Notes: generated by a model not told the origin, from the sequence alone. A stretch of 64,000 nucleotides of DNA from Azorinus chamasolen (GCA_963576725.1 OY755239.1:56391453-56455452), one strand, 5' to 3'. Numbered from the stretch's first letter, positions 11,249 to 22,852 are shown. Numbers and translations: made by a program.

Positions 11249-11456
11249 TGAACATTTGGCCTTCTGAGCAAACACTTTTTACCCAATTTTTAAACCACTA
11301 TATTTTCAAAAGTTATAATCAGTTTAACTACCAATTTGAAAATGCAATCAGAGAGTCAAACATGAATCGTTATGAGACGCCAAGTTACTCGGCATCTCAT
11401 CTGTATTCAAACTGTTTGCAAATAAAAGGATCTGCCGACAACAAGCTATTGAATAA
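11249..11456. mobile_element. TTAA-3a MITE
   Basis: TTGAACATTTGGCCTTCTG left end; hairpin GAGACGCCAAGTTACTCGGC (11355-11420); degenerate right end near GAATAA. Confidence 0.65.
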
Positions 11457-11508
11457 GTCATACATGAGAATTATATTCAAACTGAAAAACTGAACATTTC
11501 TTAATCTA

Positions 11509-11757
11509 CTAACCCTTAGCCCGCCACATATTTTTATCACTCTGCCCTCTTTGAAAATTAATTAGGCCAATATTTACGTAAATATACAGGATGTGTTGAA
11601 ATAGTTTTCCTAGGCAAAAGTATAGAGCATGCAGGCATGGATTTTCAACGGCAAACAGTGCAGACCCATATGAGAGAGCTCCTGTAGGAGCTCTCTCATA
11701 TAGGTCTACACTGTTTGCAAATGCAACTATAGTTGTGACAGTCGGGCTATGGGTTAA
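11509..11757. mobile_element. TTAA-6-like MITE with near-perfect 68-bp hairpin
   Basis: AACCCTTAGCCCGCCAC start, GCGGGCTAAGG-like end (TCGGGCTATGGGTTAA). Hairpin 11651-11718: GCAAACAGTGCAGACCC, apex GCTCCTGTAGGAGC. Confidence 0.75.
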
Positions 11758-11759
11758 TC

Positions 11760-11873
11760 AGAGCAACTGATAAAAGTGCGTATTCAAATACTACAATCGT
11801 CATTTTTGCACCAAACCCTATATTGTGACCATTCGATCGCCTTGATCTGGGTCTAAACTATTTGCAAAGGTAT
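11760..11873. mobile_element. HAT-1 left half fused to a TTAA-type core right half
   Basis: CAGAGCAACTGATAA to CCCTATATTGTGACCATTC, then abruptly TTGATCTGGGTCTAAAC. A chimeric junction near 11836. Confidence 0.6.
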
Positions 11874-11915
11874 GGTATTACATTGTAAAACTAATCCATC
11901 GCATGCTAAGCCTGA

Positions 11916-11985
11916 CTTGACTGCCGTTTTAATGCGATTTGACTTCCTTTGACTGCCCTTTGACTGCCATTTGACTGCCTTTTGC
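11916..11985. repeat. Short tandem repeat, about 11-bp unit TTTGACTGCC
   Basis: Five imperfect units, the last three tightly spaced. The following 12034-12135 holds a decayed TTAA-6 core; 12136-12459 shows nothing. Confidence 0.7.
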
Positions 11986-12459
11986 AAGAAGCCTTGATCT
12001 AGATGACACTCAGTCAACAGCATGTCAATAGTTTTAACCTATTAGTGCCCAGTGTCCCTACAATGGATATAGGTAAACGATGTAGACCCAGGAGTTCTGA
12101 AAGAATTCTCTGACCAGGGTCTGCACTGTTTGCTGAGCGGATCGATGCCAATGGCTTATGTAGCAGCAACTATCTGGTTCGCTGTGACACCTCAACATGA
12201 AACTGGATGGGTTCCAAGGTAAGGTCTAGACGAGTTTACTGAAATAGCATGGGTTGATAAAGGAATCAAAAGAAAAAAACGAAGCAGACCAGAATATACC
12301 CAGATAGCATTTTCACACCAGAATAAGGGCTTAGAGAAATCAATTCTTATTGTAATATTTAAATTCAAACACGTGTCACAGAAATACATTTATAACGTCG
12401 AAAGTAGAAATTTTCTACTTCACGAAACGTTTACGAATAAATGTATTCCAAGCTTAAGC

Positions 12460-12687
12460 TTAACCCATTTCCTCATATTGATGTATTTTGACGCATCTGT
12501 AAAAGTCCTCTGTTGAAACCATTGTGATAAATAGAGCGTTTGCTCCAATAGGAGCAAACGCTCTATTTATAACAATTGTTTCAAACTACACAATTGTTAA
12601 CGTTTCCTTTTCTCTAGTTAATGCTCCTTTTTGGTAGATTTCTTTCAAAGAGGCGGGTCTAAAATAGCTTATGAGGTAATGGGTTAA
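12460..12687. mobile_element. TTAA-2 MITE
   Basis: TTAACCCATTTCCTCATATTG to GAGGTAATGGGTTAA, 228 bp; hairpin apex GCTCCAATAGGAGC. Shares its right TTAA with the next element. Confidence 0.8.
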
Positions 12688-12827
12688 CCCTTTTACTGCA
12701 AAATACTTTACCACAGTAAGAAACAGTTTGGATCCCGATGAAAAGCCGAGTTACCTGGCGTCTTATCTGATTCCATACTATTTGCAGAGGTAATAAAGGA
12801 AGCGATATTGTCAGCGAAAGAGTTGAA
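12684..12827. mobile_element. TTAA-3b MITE chained to the previous element
   Basis: TTAACCCTTTTACTGC start; hairpin AACAGTTTGGATCCCGATG; right end GTCAGCGAAAGAGTTGAA. A further decayed TTAA-3 core lies at 13058-13135. Confidence 0.65.
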
Positions 12828-13558
12828 TTAAATGGTGTTTTCGAAACGAAATAAACTTATTCAGGATATAAAATGTAAAGAAATCTAACTGTATGCAAAT
12901 ACAATAAAGTTGCTATGATAACTTATAAGGGTACACCATATTGTACATATATTTTGAAAAACGATATATGCATTTGATCAATGGATGAATGAGGCATAAT
13001 GCTAATAAATATTATTATAGACTGGTAGTATCCCTTATCACGCAAAGCGCGATCTAATTCGTATTTGCAAATGGTTTGGGTCCAAATAAGACGCCGAAGA
13101 AATCGGCTTCTCATTGAATCCAAAATGTTCAACAATAGCAAATTCCATTGCGCAAAGGTTTAACCGAATCGAAAGTACATAAATAGTTTGCAACAGATTG
13201 GATATTTTAGGCAGACATCATTTTACAGCGGAAAAAAGGTTTATGTATTCTGTAGGTTTTACAAACATCTAAATATGTATTATTCAACTGTGAGAATATT
13301 TGCAGCAATAGATGCAAAACATTTATAAACGCCCAAATCAATACCAGCCTTGTAACCAAAAGGAATAAAGACGTGAATGGATGCACAAAAATGCTTGGAA
13401 GAAACATTACTATTTCTCACCACCAGGGTTTTGTACAATTCCATCAAAACAATTAGTCCCTTTTAGAACAAGATATGCCCCTGGAATCGATGCATGCAAT
13501 AATATGCCATTAAGTTGCTTTCTGCAGATTCTAAGACATTTTACATTGCAAAGTAATG

Positions 13559-13690
13559 TTAATCCCTATCCCGCGATGCTTTACTTGATTCGCATTTGCA
13601 AACAGCTTTGATTCAGATGAGACGCCGAGTAACTCGGCGTCTCATCTGAAACCCAAGCTGTTTGACTCTTAGTCAATATATGTAGAACAA
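13559..13690. mobile_element. TTAA-3c MITE
   Basis: TTAATCCCTATCCCGCGATGC start; hairpin 13598-13665 with GACGCCGAGTAACTCGGCGTC. The right tail is short. 13691-14231 holds only a decayed TTAA-6 core near 14043-14112. Confidence 0.65.
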
Positions 13691-14231
13691 AGCTTGCTTG
13701 ATGGAATTGGATGTAATTGAAATTGCACCAATTCTATATTTGAGCATATTCTCTTGCAGCGGTGTAAAGCTTAACGTAATGGCACAGATGTTTCCCCATA
13801 GTACAGCCTAAATGTCAGGCTTGCACGGCACTGACCTTTTCCCAACTCATCTTTATGTAAATGGTATGGAAAAATGATTTCAGAGATATTGAGGTTTGTG
13901 AACAAAGCTCTTTCTAAAGTATAAGGAGTCGTATAGTATCTACAGTATTGTTAGTGCGTTGAGGTCATGTTACAAAAATATATAATAATAGGTATCATTT
14001 TCATCATCGTCGTTATTATTTGCAATCTCTTCAGCATCATTTGAAAACAATATATACTCAGCTCAGAGGGCTCTCAGAGAAACTCTCCGATCATGGTCTG
14101 CATTGTTTGTCATTTAAAATCATCTTGCAAAGTATACCCTTTATTACTGAATGAACTCCAGCTTTAAAAAGTGAAAGTATATTCTGTGAAAAGTCCGCAT
14201 TGCAAGTGTTTATCTGTTTTTGCAACGCGTT

Positions 14232-14460
14232 TTAACCCATTACCTCATTGACTATTTTTTAGACCCAACCTCATGAATAAATCAACCCAAAAGGAGCATT
14301 TACTAGAGAAAATGAAAATGTTAGAATTGTGTAGTATTGAAACCATTGTGATAAATAGAGCATTTGCTCTTATGGAGCAAATGCTCTATGTATCACAATG
14401 GTTTCAAAAAGTGACTTTTACAGAGGCGTAGAAATACATATTTATTGAGGAAATGGTTAA
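14232..14460. mobile_element. TTAA-2 MITE
   Basis: TTAACCCATTACCTCATTG to GAGGAAATGGTTAA, 229 bp; hairpin apex GCTCTTATGGAGC. Confidence 0.8.
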
Positions 14461-14478
14461 ATATGCATAAATGTACAT

Positions 14479-14840
14479 TAATCATTTGTATATATGCTAA
14501 AAAGAAGTATATTAAAAGAAAATCAATTGAATAAACGCTGAAGAAGTCTTCAAGAAGACAAAACGTTCATGTTTGATTTCGGAGATCCGATATTATTCGC
14601 TAATTAATGCATCATAGGTATTTATTCGTGTTGCGTTTTAGTTTCGTAACTGTTCAACATAAGCTGACATTTTTGTATGCACAACAAATAATTATAAGTA
14701 TCGAAGAAAACAGTTTATTTTGTATCACAGGGGTATATTTCGATATAAGTTCAAATTGGCAATCTTCAAAATAATATTTGAACATAACAAATACAAAGTG
14801 CTATGATGCTATTTAAAATATTCGTTTTTTGTAGGGACAT
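14479..14840 (+). repeat. Dispersed repeat R380, copy 4
   Basis: Longest copy; includes CAATTGAATAAACGCTGAAG and TTTATTTTGTATCACAGGG. Immediately follows a TTAA-2 element, as copy 2 also does. Confidence 0.6.
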
Positions 14841-14929
14841 CACATGGTTTTAGACACAGAATTACATGTTTGAAAAAAGTGGGCTTGCTGTAATGCATGT
14901 TAACCCTTGGCATTTACTGGTGTCTTTGT

Positions 14930-15034
14930 CGAGACGATTCTAAAGAGTGGTCACAACATAGGTTTTGGTGGAGAAATAAAGAAGTTATACTTGAACATGT
15001 TTTAATTTACGCATCTTATCTGGAGCTCTGTTAC
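14930..15034. mobile_element. HAT-1 right half, cut at the hairpin apex
   Basis: Begins CGAGACGATTCTAAAGAG, i.e. at the dyad centre, and runs to TTATCTGGAGCTCTG. 15035-15555 shows no recognisable feature. Confidence 0.65.
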
Positions 15035-15555
15035 TGTTTTTAAATGTTGAAGCAGACAGCAATTTCAGTAAAGTACAATGTGCATGATATTGATATGCGA
15101 GAAGGATGTTTTAGCAAGTTATCTTTGTTATATTTATACAGATACGACTATAACACACTCTGCACTACCATTACAAATATGTTCGTTGATCTAAGAGATG
15201 AAACAAGAATTTCACATTAAACATGATTACAGAGTTTGCCCAGAATTAACCAGAAAACAAATCCGGCATCACAAAATGGCAAAACAAATGAAAATTCATT
15301 GACGTACGTGTTATATTTGCGCCAAATCTATTTGAAAAGGGTGCGGGTGCAATGCGTTATGTATATCCGCGGCCTGTATGGGGATACCGCCAAAACATAT
15401 TTTGCCGTTTTTGACATGCAATTGCAATTATGACCCCTTAAGTTGTAATACAAATTAAGAGAGAAAAGTTAGTTCTCTCATGAAACTTGAGTTTTCCTGA
15501 ATATAATATCAAAGTGATGACGCGCAAACACACAGATAAGCGGAATGACAGAAAC

Positions 15556-15772
15556 TAGAACTATTTCGCTGCCAATGGTGAGTTTTTGATTATCTATATA
15601 AACAGTATGGATCCAGGTAAAACGCAGAGTAACTCGGCGTCTCATCAGGATTCAAACTGTTTGGTAATATGATTCTGCTTTTTGAAACAGGAAAGGAGAA
15701 TATTAATTTCTTTTTAAAATATAGCTGAACACAAGTATTGCAGACGACAATGTCTGGCAACGGAAGAGTTAA
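15556..15772. mobile_element. TTAA-3b MITE
   Basis: ACTATTTCGCTGCCAATGG left end; hairpin 15600-15665; right end CAACGGAAGAGTTAA. 15773-16032 is unassigned. Confidence 0.65.
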
Positions 15773-16032
15773 TTTGCACAGATGGATTTATCTCGTGTTT
15801 CTCTAATACTTCTAGGCTGAGACGAATGACGTTCAATTTACTGTCTCGTTATCGTTTGATTGCTATCAGTTGTAGCAGCAATGGACATTTGTTGCAATTC
15901 CAAGGCACACGATGTTCAATAATGAATGCTCCTATGATGTTTGTGTTCATATTCGAATCAGAGATTTGAGACACTACAGGACGAAATAACCATAAAAAGC
16001 TGTTTGATTTAATCCTTTAAGATCATCATGCT

Positions 16033-16236
16033 TTAATCCTTTACACCATCACTGTCCATACTAAACATTGCTCATTTTGAGTATTGATTAATTCATTTCT
16101 TGAAATACGGTAAAAAGTCTGTAACATCCGTATAATCAAACAGACTGGACTGTGATTAGACAGCTTTTACATGAGCCGTCTGATCTGGGTATACTTTGTT
16201 GGAATAAGAAGGCGTGCTAATGGGGTAAAGAGTTAA
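16033..16236. mobile_element. TTAA-1 MITE
   Basis: TTAATCCTTTACACC start, AATGGGGTAAAGAGTTAA end; core GACAGCTTTTACATGAGCCGTC. Right TTAA shared with the next element. Confidence 0.65.
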
Positions 16237-16422
16237 CCGTTTAAATGCAGGAAACTACTGCAATGCCATTTGCAAACGGTGTAGAGGAGCCCTCTGATCA
16301 GGGTCTGCATAGTTTGTCGTTGGAAATCCTTTCGTATATTTTAACCTTTCATACTATATGGACTCAACCAATAAACAATGCTGGATTATTCCACACTGAA
16401 AGTTCAGGTTTGAAAAGATTAA
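16233..16422. mobile_element. TTAA-6 MITE chained to the previous element
   Basis: TTAACCGTTTAAATGCAGG start; half-core GGAGCCCTCTGATCAGGG; end GGTTTGAAAAGATTAA. Confidence 0.6.
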
Positions 16423-16449
16423 ATATAACGCCAAAATACCCCTTAGTCG

Positions 16450-16681
16450 TTTGACCCATTTCCTCCATAATGCGCCCTTCTACGCCTCTGTAAAAGTCAC
16501 TTTTTGAAACCATTGTGAAAAATAGAGCATTTGCTCCTATGGAGTAAATGCTTTATTTATTACAATAGTTTCAAAACTACTCAATTCTAAAACTTTCCTT
16601 TTCTCTAGAAAATCCTCCTTTTCGGTAGATTTATTCAAAGATGCTGGGTCTAAAAATAGACTATGAGGGAATGGGTTTTAA
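16450..16681. mobile_element. TTAA-2 MITE
   Basis: TTGACCCATTTCCTCCATAA to GAGGGAATGGGTTTTAA; hairpin apex GCTCCTATGGAG. A strongly decayed TTAA-1 follows at 16850-17080. Confidence 0.75.
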
Positions 16682-17093
16682 TCGATTGTCTGTCAAACAT
16701 ATATACGCGTCCAATGTTTCACGAAAGTAAAAAAAATGATAAATGTTGGAATCCTGATGAGATGCAGAGGATATTGATCGAAGTTTGCAAACTTTATGAC
16801 GAAGCGTAAATTCCCAAAAACCTCAAAACACTTTAACCGTTTACTTGACAGTGACGCCTTGAAACGCCTTTGCAAAAAGAGTAAATCAAGATCATACTTT
16901 TCTTGAAGGAGTCGCTGATCGGGACCTGCTCTGGTTGTTAATCGAACTACTATAAGTATGAGTCTACAGTTTCTGTCATGCAAAAAAAAATGATCTAGGT
17001 TCAAATGCCATTATATCTAGTCTTCTTATTGATATTCATGATGTAATACTTTCTCGTATTTCTCATTCATGATGTTGGAACGGTTTCGAAATG

Positions 17094-17288
17094 CAGAAAA
17101 CCCCTATAAACCGAAAATTTAGAAAAGAATTATTTAGATACGTTTAGACAGATGGCTGCTTAGTGTCGAGTGAAAGTCATGCAGATAGGGGAGCTTTCTG
17201 CATAACTTTCACTCTGCATTAAGCTACCACCTGTCTTCAAGACCGATATTTATACTAACCTGGACGTCAAAGCTGAGGGGGTTTATTG
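17094..17288. mobile_element. TA-4 MITE
   Basis: CAGAAAACCCCTATAAACCG start, GGGTTTATTG end then TA; hairpin arms GAGTGAAAGTCATGCAG, with a deletion at the apex. Confidence 0.7.
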
Positions 17289-17549
17289 TATGTTTATTGG
17301 ACTACATACTAATATTTCCAAAACTATTTCATATTCCCTCTCTTGTAGTAACGAGGTTTTCCACTTTTTAACCCATTATATGACGAAACACCATAAGAAC
17401 AAATGACATCGTAAATATGTATTAGTTGACAATTAATAATGACACATGCACGTGTGACTTTTTGTCATGGCAGAAACAGTAGACTCAGGAATCGTCTAAT
17501 CTGGATCTACTCTGTTTGATATTGCGTCAAAGGGTGTCTCGGTCAGGTA

Positions 17550-17753
17550 CAGTAAAACCTCTCTATAACGGCCACTAAACTGTGTTAATTAGTTGGTATT
17601 TATGGCAGGTGGCCGCTTAAAGCAAGGTGAAAGTAAAACTGAACGCTCCTATAGGAGCGTTCTGTTTTACTTTCACCTTGCTTTAAGCAGCCACCTGCCT
17701 TTAACACAAAATACTTGATGTAATTTAGTGGCCGTTATAGAGAGGTTTTACTG
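17550..17753. mobile_element. TA-2 MITE, near-perfect full-length hairpin
   Basis: CAGTAAAACCTCTCTATAAC with inverse, 204 bp; TA at left, CA at right. Core AAAGCAAGGTGAAAG, apex CTCCTATAGGAG at 17646. Preceded by TTAA-1 scraps (17365-17535), followed by a TTAA-1 core (17820-17910). Confidence 0.85.
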
Positions 17754-17910
17754 CACTGGTATTATGCATATCAAATGAGTTTTGATCTGTATTTACATGT
17801 AGGTTCACCTTAATGTATTTTGCAAACCAGGTAGAACCAGATTGGACGGCTCATACAGGAACCCCGTCTGGTCAGGCTATGCTCCGTTTGCTTTTTGGAT
17901 TCAGTAGGTA

Positions 17911-18411
17911 TGCTAATAAAAACTTATACTGTTTGACATAGCTGTATATTCATTAGTTCATTATAAACATCTAAGAAAACGAGGTGACATAAGACATGTA
18001 GATAAAACGACCCAGGATGATTTTCAGCACAAGGGGGAAATAGCATTGTTTCGTCGTGCACGGAAAAACATTTGGATAGATCCATCAACTGACAGCAAGC
18101 CAGTCGGAAGTCTTTCTCACTTCAAAATTCCATATACCCAAGCCAACATTCAAAACACAGGGGCTAAGTGATTGTCAGTCGAAGATGTTTGCCCGATATA
18201 AACGTTTTATTTAGAATATTTCCGATGAGTCAGACATAGTATTTACAAAAAAAAATCGAACAGCGTTCTAATACACGATAAATCACTCGAATGAAATCGT
18301 TATTTTCTTTTAAACAAAATGACGTTAATCTTGTTTCACTTGTTTCACTTCGTTAAGACCGCGACTGTAATACAATTAGCAGGCATCAGTCTTTTACAAT
18401 CCGGCTCAAAA
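17911..18411. other. Unassigned intron stretch
   Basis: About 500 bp with no terminal repeats, hairpin or coding pattern recognised. The composition is ordinary for the window. Confidence 0.5.
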
Positions 18412-18627
18412 TTAACCCTTCTCTTGCTGTTCACGTCAATAAACCTACCTACAAGTAGTTAAGACCCTGATGAGACAACTCCTACGGGAGCTGTCTCATC
18501 AGGGTCTGCATTATTTACAGGTCGATCGTGCAACCAGTACACCCCAGAGAAATGTTTGTAGACATTGAAGATATACGAAAATATACAACAGGATATGAGC
18601 AAAGGAGAAAATGTATTTTACAACCAG
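18412..18627. mobile_element. TTAA-5 MITE lacking its right end
   Basis: TTAACCCTTCTCTTGCTG start; hairpin 18461-18509 with apex CTCCTACGGGAG; tail similar to the next copy but no right terminus. Confidence 0.7.
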
Positions 18628-18751
18628 GCACAAAATTGAGAAAGATTTCCATATTAAATTCAGGAAGTTTTCCGTATTACATTTAAATTTAGTATGTTAT
18701 AAAACAACATAATTATTTTATTGTTTCGATGCTTACTTCCGAAAGATTGTT

Positions 18752-19001
18752 TTAACCCTTCGTTTGCTGAATTTTTAAATACATTTCTCCTTCTTTACCC
18801 TTGCCCTGTTGTATAATTACATATATATTCACGGTGTACAAGTATTTCGCTGTGCAATCACTGCTGTGGAGTGCACTGGTTGCACAATCAGTTTGTAAAT
18901 AGTGCAGACCCTGATGAGACAGTTCCTGCAGGAACTGTCTCATCTGGGTCTACACTATTTACAGGTAGGTATATTGACGTGAATAGCAAGCGAAGGGTTA
19001 A
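18752..19001. mobile_element. TTAA-5 MITE, intact, 250 bp
   Basis: TTAACCCTTCGTTTGCTG to AGCAAGCGAAGGGTTAA. Hairpin 18894-18963 with apex GTTCCTGCAGGAAC. Opposite orientation to 55213-55462. Confidence 0.82.
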
Positions 19002-19032
19002 TCCATTGATGAATGCTGTTTTATAAGAATGA

Positions 19033-19282
19033 TTTTGAACGCATTTGCAAACATGGTAGACCCATATCAGGAGCCGTCTGGTCAGGGTCTGCTGTGTTTG
19101 CGTTTGGTTTAATATAGATGTATTTCTATAGTTTCTGCTCTATGTGCTTATGAAATTATATATATATGAGTCTACATTTTCTGTCAGGGCCAAAATGTGT
19201 TTATAATTATGTCATTATAAATGATCAAATAAATAACGTTTATGATGCAATTATTTCTAACATGAATATTCATGGAGTATAA
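19033..19282. mobile_element. TTAA-1 MITE, decayed ends
   Basis: Core GCAAACATGGTAGACCC at left, tail ending CATGAATATTCATGGAGTA. Left arm shortened. Confidence 0.6.
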
Positions 19283-19551
19283 AAGCAATATACCTACCGT
19301 TTACCAAGATATTTGTGACTTGTGCATTGTGTTTTGACATTCATGAGTTGAGTATACCTACAAATCTTATGTTGTTTTAGTAAATGCTTACAAATCATTT
19401 GATACATTTCAGCAGTGATATATTAATGGACTAATCCTTGCTTTCCAGCCAAAATTGACCATTTACATTTGTACAACAGTCCAATAAAGAAGACTAATAG
19501 CCAGTTTTCAATTGTTTATGTCTGCGCCAGACACATTAGTAAGCCAGTCTC

Positions 19552-19765
19552 TTAACCCTTACAACACTGATTTTTGCTAATGGACTATTCCAAAATTTAA
19601 ACAGGTCAAGCTTACCGTGGATATTAAGGGTTTTTTCTAAAGAAAAGTGTAACATGACAAACAGTGCAGACCCTGATGAGAGGGTTCCTCTAGGAGCCCT
19701 CTCATCTGGGTCTACACTGATTGCAAAGGACATTAGTGACTAGTGTCCCGCACTGTAAGGGTTTA
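19552..19765. mobile_element. TTAA-6 MITE
   Basis: TTAACCCTTACAACACTG to CACTGTAAGGGTTTAC; hairpin with GATGAGAGGGTTCCTCTAGG. Confidence 0.78.
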
Positions 19766-19814
19766 CCCCTTGAATGCGGGAAACAAGTTGGTTGCTACTA
19801 GCAAACCGTGTAGG

Positions 19815-20236
19815 CCTAGACCTTAAAGCAGCTGTACAAACTGGTAAAAGGGGGAGACCGGATGTCTGCTTAAGAAAATTGGGGTACAATACAAATCAAA
19901 AGCAAAACATTGATTCAAAAACAGGAAGCTTCACACTGCAATTGGAACATATTGAAAGCTTACAAGTTGAAGAACAAGGTCTAGTACGTTATTCATGTGG
20001 ATATCAGTTAATACATGTAATACAAACTGACAAATTCCTAACGTTCAGAATAATTCATCAAATGATCAAATTGCAAAATTTCTCTTAATGACGGCAAACA
20101 TGAAAATGCGATGTCACAATATTGCACACAAAAAGTGATCAAATATTCTGCAGAAGATGGATTTTGATATAAATCTTCGAAAATACTCAGACTCTAATTG
20201 AAGCGTTTAAATTTCCCCTACAATACATTACAGTGC
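19815..20236 (-). repeat. Inverted duplication, arm B
   Basis: Reverse complement of 7163-7590. The 104-codon open frame across it (19774-20088) is unlike any family I know and is disrupted in arm A. Confidence 0.7.
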
Positions 20237-20440
20237 TTAAACCTTTCAGCCCGGGAAACGTATGTACTGTCAATTGCAAACAGTGCAGACCCAGAGGTAA
20301 GAATCGAAATAAATCGATTCTTATAACAGATGTCAGAATCGAAACAAATTCGATCCTTGATCAGAGGGCTCCTAGAGGAGCCCTCTTATCAAGGTCTGCA
20401 CTGTTTATCTTTCAAAAACCTCTCATTAATTATACATCTT
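20237..20440. mobile_element. TTAA-6 element with a small insertion in its hairpin
   Basis: TTAAACCTTTCAGCCCGGG start, matching arm A's element end. The left hairpin arm is split by about 50 bp containing two mini-hairpins on AGAATCGA; right arm intact to GGTCTGCACTG. Confidence 0.65.
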
Positions 20441-20471
20441 CATGCTGAATGATCCTTACCGTTCAAATTCC

Positions 20472-20575
20472 ACTAGCAAAGAGAGAAGGTCCTATAGGAG
20501 CCGTCTGATCTGGGATCTTCTCTGTTTGCAAGTGCGCGAAATCACGTTTATAGATATGAAGAACAGCGTTAACAA
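20472..20575. mobile_element. TTAA-7 remnant
   Basis: Core right arm GGAGCCGTCTGATCTGGG and CGCGAAATCACGTTTATAG; left arm deleted. A TTAA-4 right-end scrap follows at 20900-20955 (GTCGTGGTGCATTTTTGCG). Confidence 0.55.
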
Positions 20576-21064
20576 ACTATTTTACAAATGCAAGTCACGA
20601 CGCGCTTAGCGGGACATTGGTTCAAATGAAACTACAAGACTAATGCCGGATTATACAAATACTATATAATCAAAGTGCTGTAACAAGCACTGATAGAGCT
20701 GGAAGAACAAGAGCTTTACAGCAGTTAAAACATATTATGGCTATATATTTGCATAGAGACAATTTATAGAAGATTTTTGACTACACATGTAGTCATACAT
20801 TGAAACTTATCCCTGCGAATTTGCCCATACGTATTCCCTTTGGTTGACATGACAACTACAGTTCTATATTCTTCAAACTTCATCAGCTCCACTGAGAGAG
20901 CGACTGAACTATTTGTCGTGGTGCATTTTTGCGACTTTGGCGGTGAAAGGGTTAAAGGTGTCACATATGATGAATCGTATTTGTGTTTGCCATCTGAACC
21001 TACTTTAGAAACAATATGTTTTCAAAGCATAACATTACAGTAGTTCATTCCTGTTAATTAAATA

Positions 21065-21232
21065 CAGTAAAACTCCTCTAACCCGGAATTCTAGAATAAA
21101 AAGGATTTAGATACTTTTAGGCAGGTGACCGCTTAGTGTAGGGTGAAAGTTTCATCCTGCATTAAGTTGACACCTGACTCCAAGACTGATATTCATACTA
21201 AATTAACCGTCCGGTTTAGAGATATTTTACTC
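21065..21232. mobile_element. TA-4 MITE, internally deleted
   Basis: CAGTAAAACTCCTCTAACCC, TA-flanked; the middle of the hairpin is missing. Confidence 0.65.
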
Positions 21233-21339
21233 TATTATTGGACCAAAGCGAATAAGATGTTCATACTGATAACAGTTTAGCAATGTGTTTTCCTGGATAT
21301 CATTCAGAGACCACCTGAAAATAACATAATGCTCAGTCT

Positions 21340-21530
21340 TAATGTCAGGCGGTAGCTTTACCTGTATTAAAGTTCCATAAGCAAACAGAGCAGACCCTGA
21401 TCAGACGGCTCCGACAGGAGCCGTCTGATCTGGGTCTAGAGAAGGTGTTAATGCATGACGGAAATTATGAATAAAACTCCTACAGATGCTTTCTGCATTA
21501 CTGTTGTACTGTATTAAGCAACCACATGTT
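21340..21530. mobile_element. Mosaic: TTAA-1 hairpin inside TA-1 arms
   Basis: AGGCGGTAGCTT, then GCAAACAGAGCAGACCC hairpin (21378-21443) lacking its own termini, then GCATGACGGAAATTATG. Confidence 0.5.
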
Positions 21531-21716
21531 TTTTAAGAACACCTATGTGAATTCATTAACTGGTTAGATTCTAATCTCCATGTGCCTACTATTTTTCGAT
21601 TCAAATAACACACACTTGATAGTTTTGTTTTAAATTTAATTCGAGCTCATTGTATTAAAACAATGATAGTATCATACCCTTGCCATGAAAATACATTCTC
21701 TGGCTTTATGTCTGCT

Positions 21717-21905
21717 TGTTTAACCTTTAAAATAGTCTGCTGTGGGCGGTTGAGTAATTACCTATGCAAATACGTCCCATCAGAACCCAAACTGTATGAC
21801 ACTCTGATTACATCTTGCTAGACAAATTGATTATATCTGGAAATTTGAAAATATATTTGGTGAAACATTCTGTGAAAATAATTTGCTCAGCAGGCTATTG
21901 TTTAA
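21717..21905. mobile_element. TTAA-3a remnant, reverse
   Basis: Right end GCTCAGCAGGCTATTGTTTAA, shared TTAA with the next element; hairpin lost. Confidence 0.55.
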
Positions 21906-22120
21906 CCCATTCCGGCATATTGACACCTCTAAAAAGTCACTTTCTGAAACCATTGTGATAAATAAAGCATTTGCTCCATAGGAGCAAATGCTCTTTTTAT
22001 CACAATGGTTTCAACATTACACAATTCTAAAACAAAATTATTTCCTCCAGAAATTGCTCCTTTTCGGTAGATTTAGTCAAAGAGGTTGGGTCTAAAATAG
22101 CCTATGAGGGAATGGGTTAA
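21902..22120. mobile_element. TTAA-2 MITE
   Basis: TTAACCCATTCCGGCATATTG to GAGGGAATGGGTTAA; hairpin apex GCTCCATAGGAGC. 22121-22636 is unassigned. Confidence 0.8.
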
Positions 22121-22636
22121 TGATGTGCTATGCTCCTGTGATAGTCCTAGACACTACTCCCATTTGTTTATATCGCTCGATTGTTGCCTTTAATTGCTAT
22201 TTGTCGCCGCCGCCATTTGTTTTATTGCCATTTCACGCTGAGCGGTGAAATAAAATACAATTATACAAGCTCTCTTTCTCTTTTTGTTGTTATATCAGGG
22301 CTTAGCGACAAATGACATTAACGTGACACTAATGATTGGGTAATTTGTTATTGTATCAATTGTGTCTATAGGTTTCTTGCACGTTTAACGTTGAACCACG
22401 AGGCGGGTTCATTTGTATCATACACTATGTGGTTAAAGAATCTGAACGACCCTCCTTATCCATGGTAGACAGAATGTTTACGCTGTGTCTGTCGCAAAAC
22501 AGCAGCATTTTAACACATGTGGACACTATCTTTAAAATAGAAATGTCATCAAAAAACATATTTTCTTACCGTTGACATTATTCTATCTTATCGTGTAAGT
22601 TTAACTGGAATAGCCATTATTTTTAGGTACATGTAT

Positions 22637-22790
22637 TTAACTCTTTGCACTCTAGCATTGAAACCATGATTACTTATGCAACATTTTGTATCCAGATGAG
22701 ACGCCGCATAATGCGATGTCTCGCCAGGATCCAATCTATTTGACAACTACACCATTAATATACATGTATTTGCAAAACAAATGAGAAAAC
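22637..22790. mobile_element. TTAA-3b MITE, partial
   Basis: TTAACTCTTTGCACTC start; hairpin GAGACGCCGCATAATGCG. Confidence 0.55.
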
Positions 22791-22852
22791 GATATTATTA
22801 GAATTAAAGCAGGTGACTATGGTTGTAGACGAAGATAGTCTTTCTACGTCCT

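Noticed and set aside
18752..18943. Open frame (-), with a matching one at 55259-55447 (+)
   Set aside because: Both lie within TTAA-5 elements; no start context, homology or protein-like composition.
19774..20088. 104-codon open frame on the + strand
   Set aside because: Lies across inverted-duplication arm B; the copy at 7163-7590 does not keep the frame.
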